DNA of 64,000 nucleotides from Thiosocius sp963719025 (GTDB lineage Bacteria > Pseudomonadota > Gammaproteobacteria > Chromatiales > Chromatiaceae), in NCBI GenBank assembly GCA_963719025.1, contig CAVRBK010000042.1, positions 1-64,000 of the forward strand, in the 5' to 3' direction. This document shows, one piece after another, positions 62,637 to 64,000 of the stretch; position 1 is the stretch's first letter, and every line of letters begins with the position of its first letter. The notes below the pieces were generated by a model. The model worked only from the letters and a program-made list of their open reading frames with translations. It was not told where the DNA came from and made no database searches. The translations under genes were made by a program, and so were the position numbers.

Positions 62637-62670
62637 AAGACCGGCTTCCGCCCCCAGGCGCGCCGGTCTT
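62637..62670 (+). promoter_or_regulatory. Leader inverted repeat upstream of qmoA
   Basis: AAGACCGGC at 62637-62645 and its reverse complement GCCGGTCTT at 62662-62670 enclose a 16-nt loop, about 100 nt before the qmoA ATG. No T-run follows directly, so it may be an mRNA leader structure. Confidence 0.45.
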
Positions 62671-62771
62671 CCACATTGAAGAATTCCGGGCCGTTTGGCC
62701 CGCCTGCGATCGCGACCCCAGGGCCCGGTCGCACGAAAAGATTCATCACTATCCGCGACGGAGGACTATCC

Positions 62772-64000
62772 ATGACGGAAGTCGTAGCCACCAACGAGAC
62801 CATTCTCGTCGTCGGTGGCGGCATCAGTGGCATGACAGCCGCACTTGAAGCCGCCGAGACCGGGAAGCAGGTCGTGCTGGTCGAAAAGCGCCCCTATTTG
62901 GGCGGCCGAGTAAGCCAGTTGTACAAGTACTTCCCCAAGCTCTGCCACCCCACCTGCGGGCTGGAGATCAACCAGCGCCGGGCCAAGATGAACCCGAACC
63001 TGACCATCCTGACGATGGCCGAGGTGACCGGGATCGAGGGCGAAGCGGGCGCCTACACGGCGACCGTCAAGCTGGCACCGCGCTACGTCAACGACAACTG
63101 CACCGGTTGCGGGGATTGTGCCAAGGCCGTCGAGACCGAGTTCGACGACGAGTACAACTACGGCATGAGCAAGCGCAAGGGCGCCTACCTGCCGCACGTC
63201 ATGGCCCATCCGATGCAGTACGTCATCGACCCGCGCATCATCGGCACCGATGACGCGCAGAAGGCGAAAGACGCGTGCAAGTACGGTGCCGTCGACCTCG
63301 ACATGGAAGAGCGCGAGATCAGGTTTCCGGCAGGTGCGGTGATCTGGGCGACCGGCTGGCAGCCGTACGATGCGGCCAAGATCCAGCCCTACGGCTACGA
63401 CCGCTTCGACAACGTCATCACCAACGTCGAATTCGAGCGCATGGCCGACCCGAAGGGTCCGACCGGCGGCAAGATCGTGCGCAAGGACGGCAAAGAGGCC
63501 AGGAACGTGGCCTTCATCCAGTGCGCCGGTTCGCGTGACCGCAACCACCTGTATCACTGCTCGCGCATCTGCTGCATGGCCTCGCTGAAGCAGACCCACT
63601 ACGTGGTCGACGCCTACGACGACGCCCAGGTGACGATCTACTACATCGATATCCGTGCGATCGACCGTTTCGAAGACTTCTACCAGACCGTGAAGAACAT
63701 GCAAAACGTGACCTTCACCAAGTCCAAGGTCGCCAACGTGATCACCGACAAGGAAGGCAATCCGATCTGTAAGGGCGTGGACACCGAGGGTTATCACCGC
63801 TACGAGAACACCCATGATCTCGTGGTTCTCGCCACCGGTATGGAGCCGTCGGTCGCCAAGAGCGATTTCCCGGTCGATATCGTGATCAATCGTGAAGGCT
63901 TCATCGAGCCGGACGCCGCCAACGGCGGTGTGTTCGCCGCGGGTTCGGCATCCGACGCACTGGATGTGAACCGCGCAGTACAGCATGCAACCGGCGCCGC
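62772..64000 (+). CDS. qmoA: QmoA: quinone-interacting oxidoreductase subunit A, 3'-truncated
   Basis: 409 residues to the window edge, one intact frame; GGAGG precedes ATG 62772. The FAD site is ILVVGGGISGMTAALEAAE, then RPYLGGRVSQLYKYFPKLCH and CGLEINQRRAKM, a ferredoxin-like DNCTGCGDCAKAVE, AVIWATGWQPYDAAKIQPY, NVAFIQCAGSRDRNHLYHC and LVVLATGMEPSVAKS. It is the HdrA-like flavoprotein of the Qmo complex, which links APS reductase to membrane quinones in sulfur bacteria. In the FeS motif the fourth Cys position reads Val (CGDCAKAV), and the second motif keeps one Cys (DACKYG). Confidence 0.93.
   Translation, partial: MTEVVATNETILVVGGGISGMTAALEAAETGKQVVLVEKRPYLGGRVSQLYKYFPKLCHPTCGLEINQRRAKMNPNLTILTMAEVTGIEGEAGAYTATVKLAPRYVNDNCTGCGDCAKAVETEFDDEYNYGMSKRKGAYLPHVMAHPMQYVIDPRIIGTDDAQKAKDACKYGAVDLDMEEREIRFPAGAVIWATGWQPYDAAKIQPYGYDRFDNVITNVEFERMADPKGPTGGKIVRKDGKEARNVAFIQCAGSRDRNHLYHCSRICCMASLKQTHYVVDAYDDAQVTIYYIDIRAIDRFEDFYQTVKNMQNVTFTKSKVANVITDKEGNPICKGVDTEGYHRYENTHDLVVLATGMEPSVAKSDFPVDIVINREGFIEPDAANGGVFAAGSASDALDVNRAVQHATGA

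Larger units (their letters stand above)
62179..62771. other. Intergenic region before qmoA
   Basis: About 590 bp with no gene I can support. It holds the REP-like palindrome at 62411-62432 and an inverted repeat at 62637-62670 that could be a leader hairpin for qmoA. Confidence 0.6.

Overview
The window is a chimera of two genomes. Positions 1 to about 2285 are eukaryotic, most likely diatom: an AT-rich flank, then the minus-strand end of a leucine-rich-repeat (LRR) gene with two short GT-AG introns, a proline-rich 24-bp tandem repeat and a Cys-rich tail (CTCCTQCF) of a kind I associate with diatom LRR proteins. At 2283-2286 the sequence switches inside that repeat to the last codons of a bacterial ECF sigma factor. 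From there to 64000 it is dense, GC-rich gammaproteobacterial DNA. CbbO, CbbQ and QmoA point to an autotrophic sulfur oxidiser of the Chromatiales type. The simplest explanation is a misjoined contig from a mixed diatom/bacterium culture or metagenome.

Layout. 2.3-3.4 kb: end of a sigma factor, an anti-sigma-like protein, a small exported protein and DUF3106. 3.4-6.3 kb: HNH nuclease, fructosamine kinase family, lipase-like hydrolase, DUF4124. 6.4-11.1 kb: MscS-type channel, retropepsin-like protease, RimK ATP-grasp ligase and AstE-like deacylase, translationally coupled in places. 11.2-13.9 kb (minus): porin-glnK-amtB behind a sigma-54 promoter with NtrC-like sites. 13.9-27 kb: UbiK, YifB/ComM, ABC-F, a zinc-ribbon/TM protein, PQQ-type sugar dehydrogenase, ArfB, TauE, DUF1415, MOSC, PilU, Fe-ADH. 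27-36 kb: two Slp lipoproteins, YcgL, SerB, a TylF-like methyltransferase, PilZ, phosphomannomutase, PurT. 36-41 kb: a two-TM protein with a sigma-54 promoter, a hybrid histidine kinase and an NtrC-type regulator. 41-54.8 kb: envelope and chaperone genes (SLT, DUF350, DjlA, CbiM-like, Tas), a Rieske protein, a giant cNMP/rhodanese/coiled-coil membrane protein, HU, a clan AA protease, DsbA-like, MlaC-like. 55-64 kb: CbbO, a GGDEF-EAL protein, a hydrolase, a pseudopilin, CbbQ, and the start of QmoA, which runs off the end.

Sequence quality matters here. About twenty conserved genes are broken by single-base indels while their downstream frames keep perfect family motifs, and the eukaryotic part shows the same defect. 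I treat these as sequencing or assembly errors and annotate each as one gene with approximate shift positions. I saw no rRNA, tRNA, insertion sequence or CRISPR array.

Physiology from gene content: nitrogen-responsive ammonium uptake (NtrC/GlnK/AmtB), RubisCO activation (CbbO/CbbQ), electron transfer between APS reductase and quinone (QmoA), type IV pilus motility (PilU), and c-di-GMP and sigma-54 signalling.
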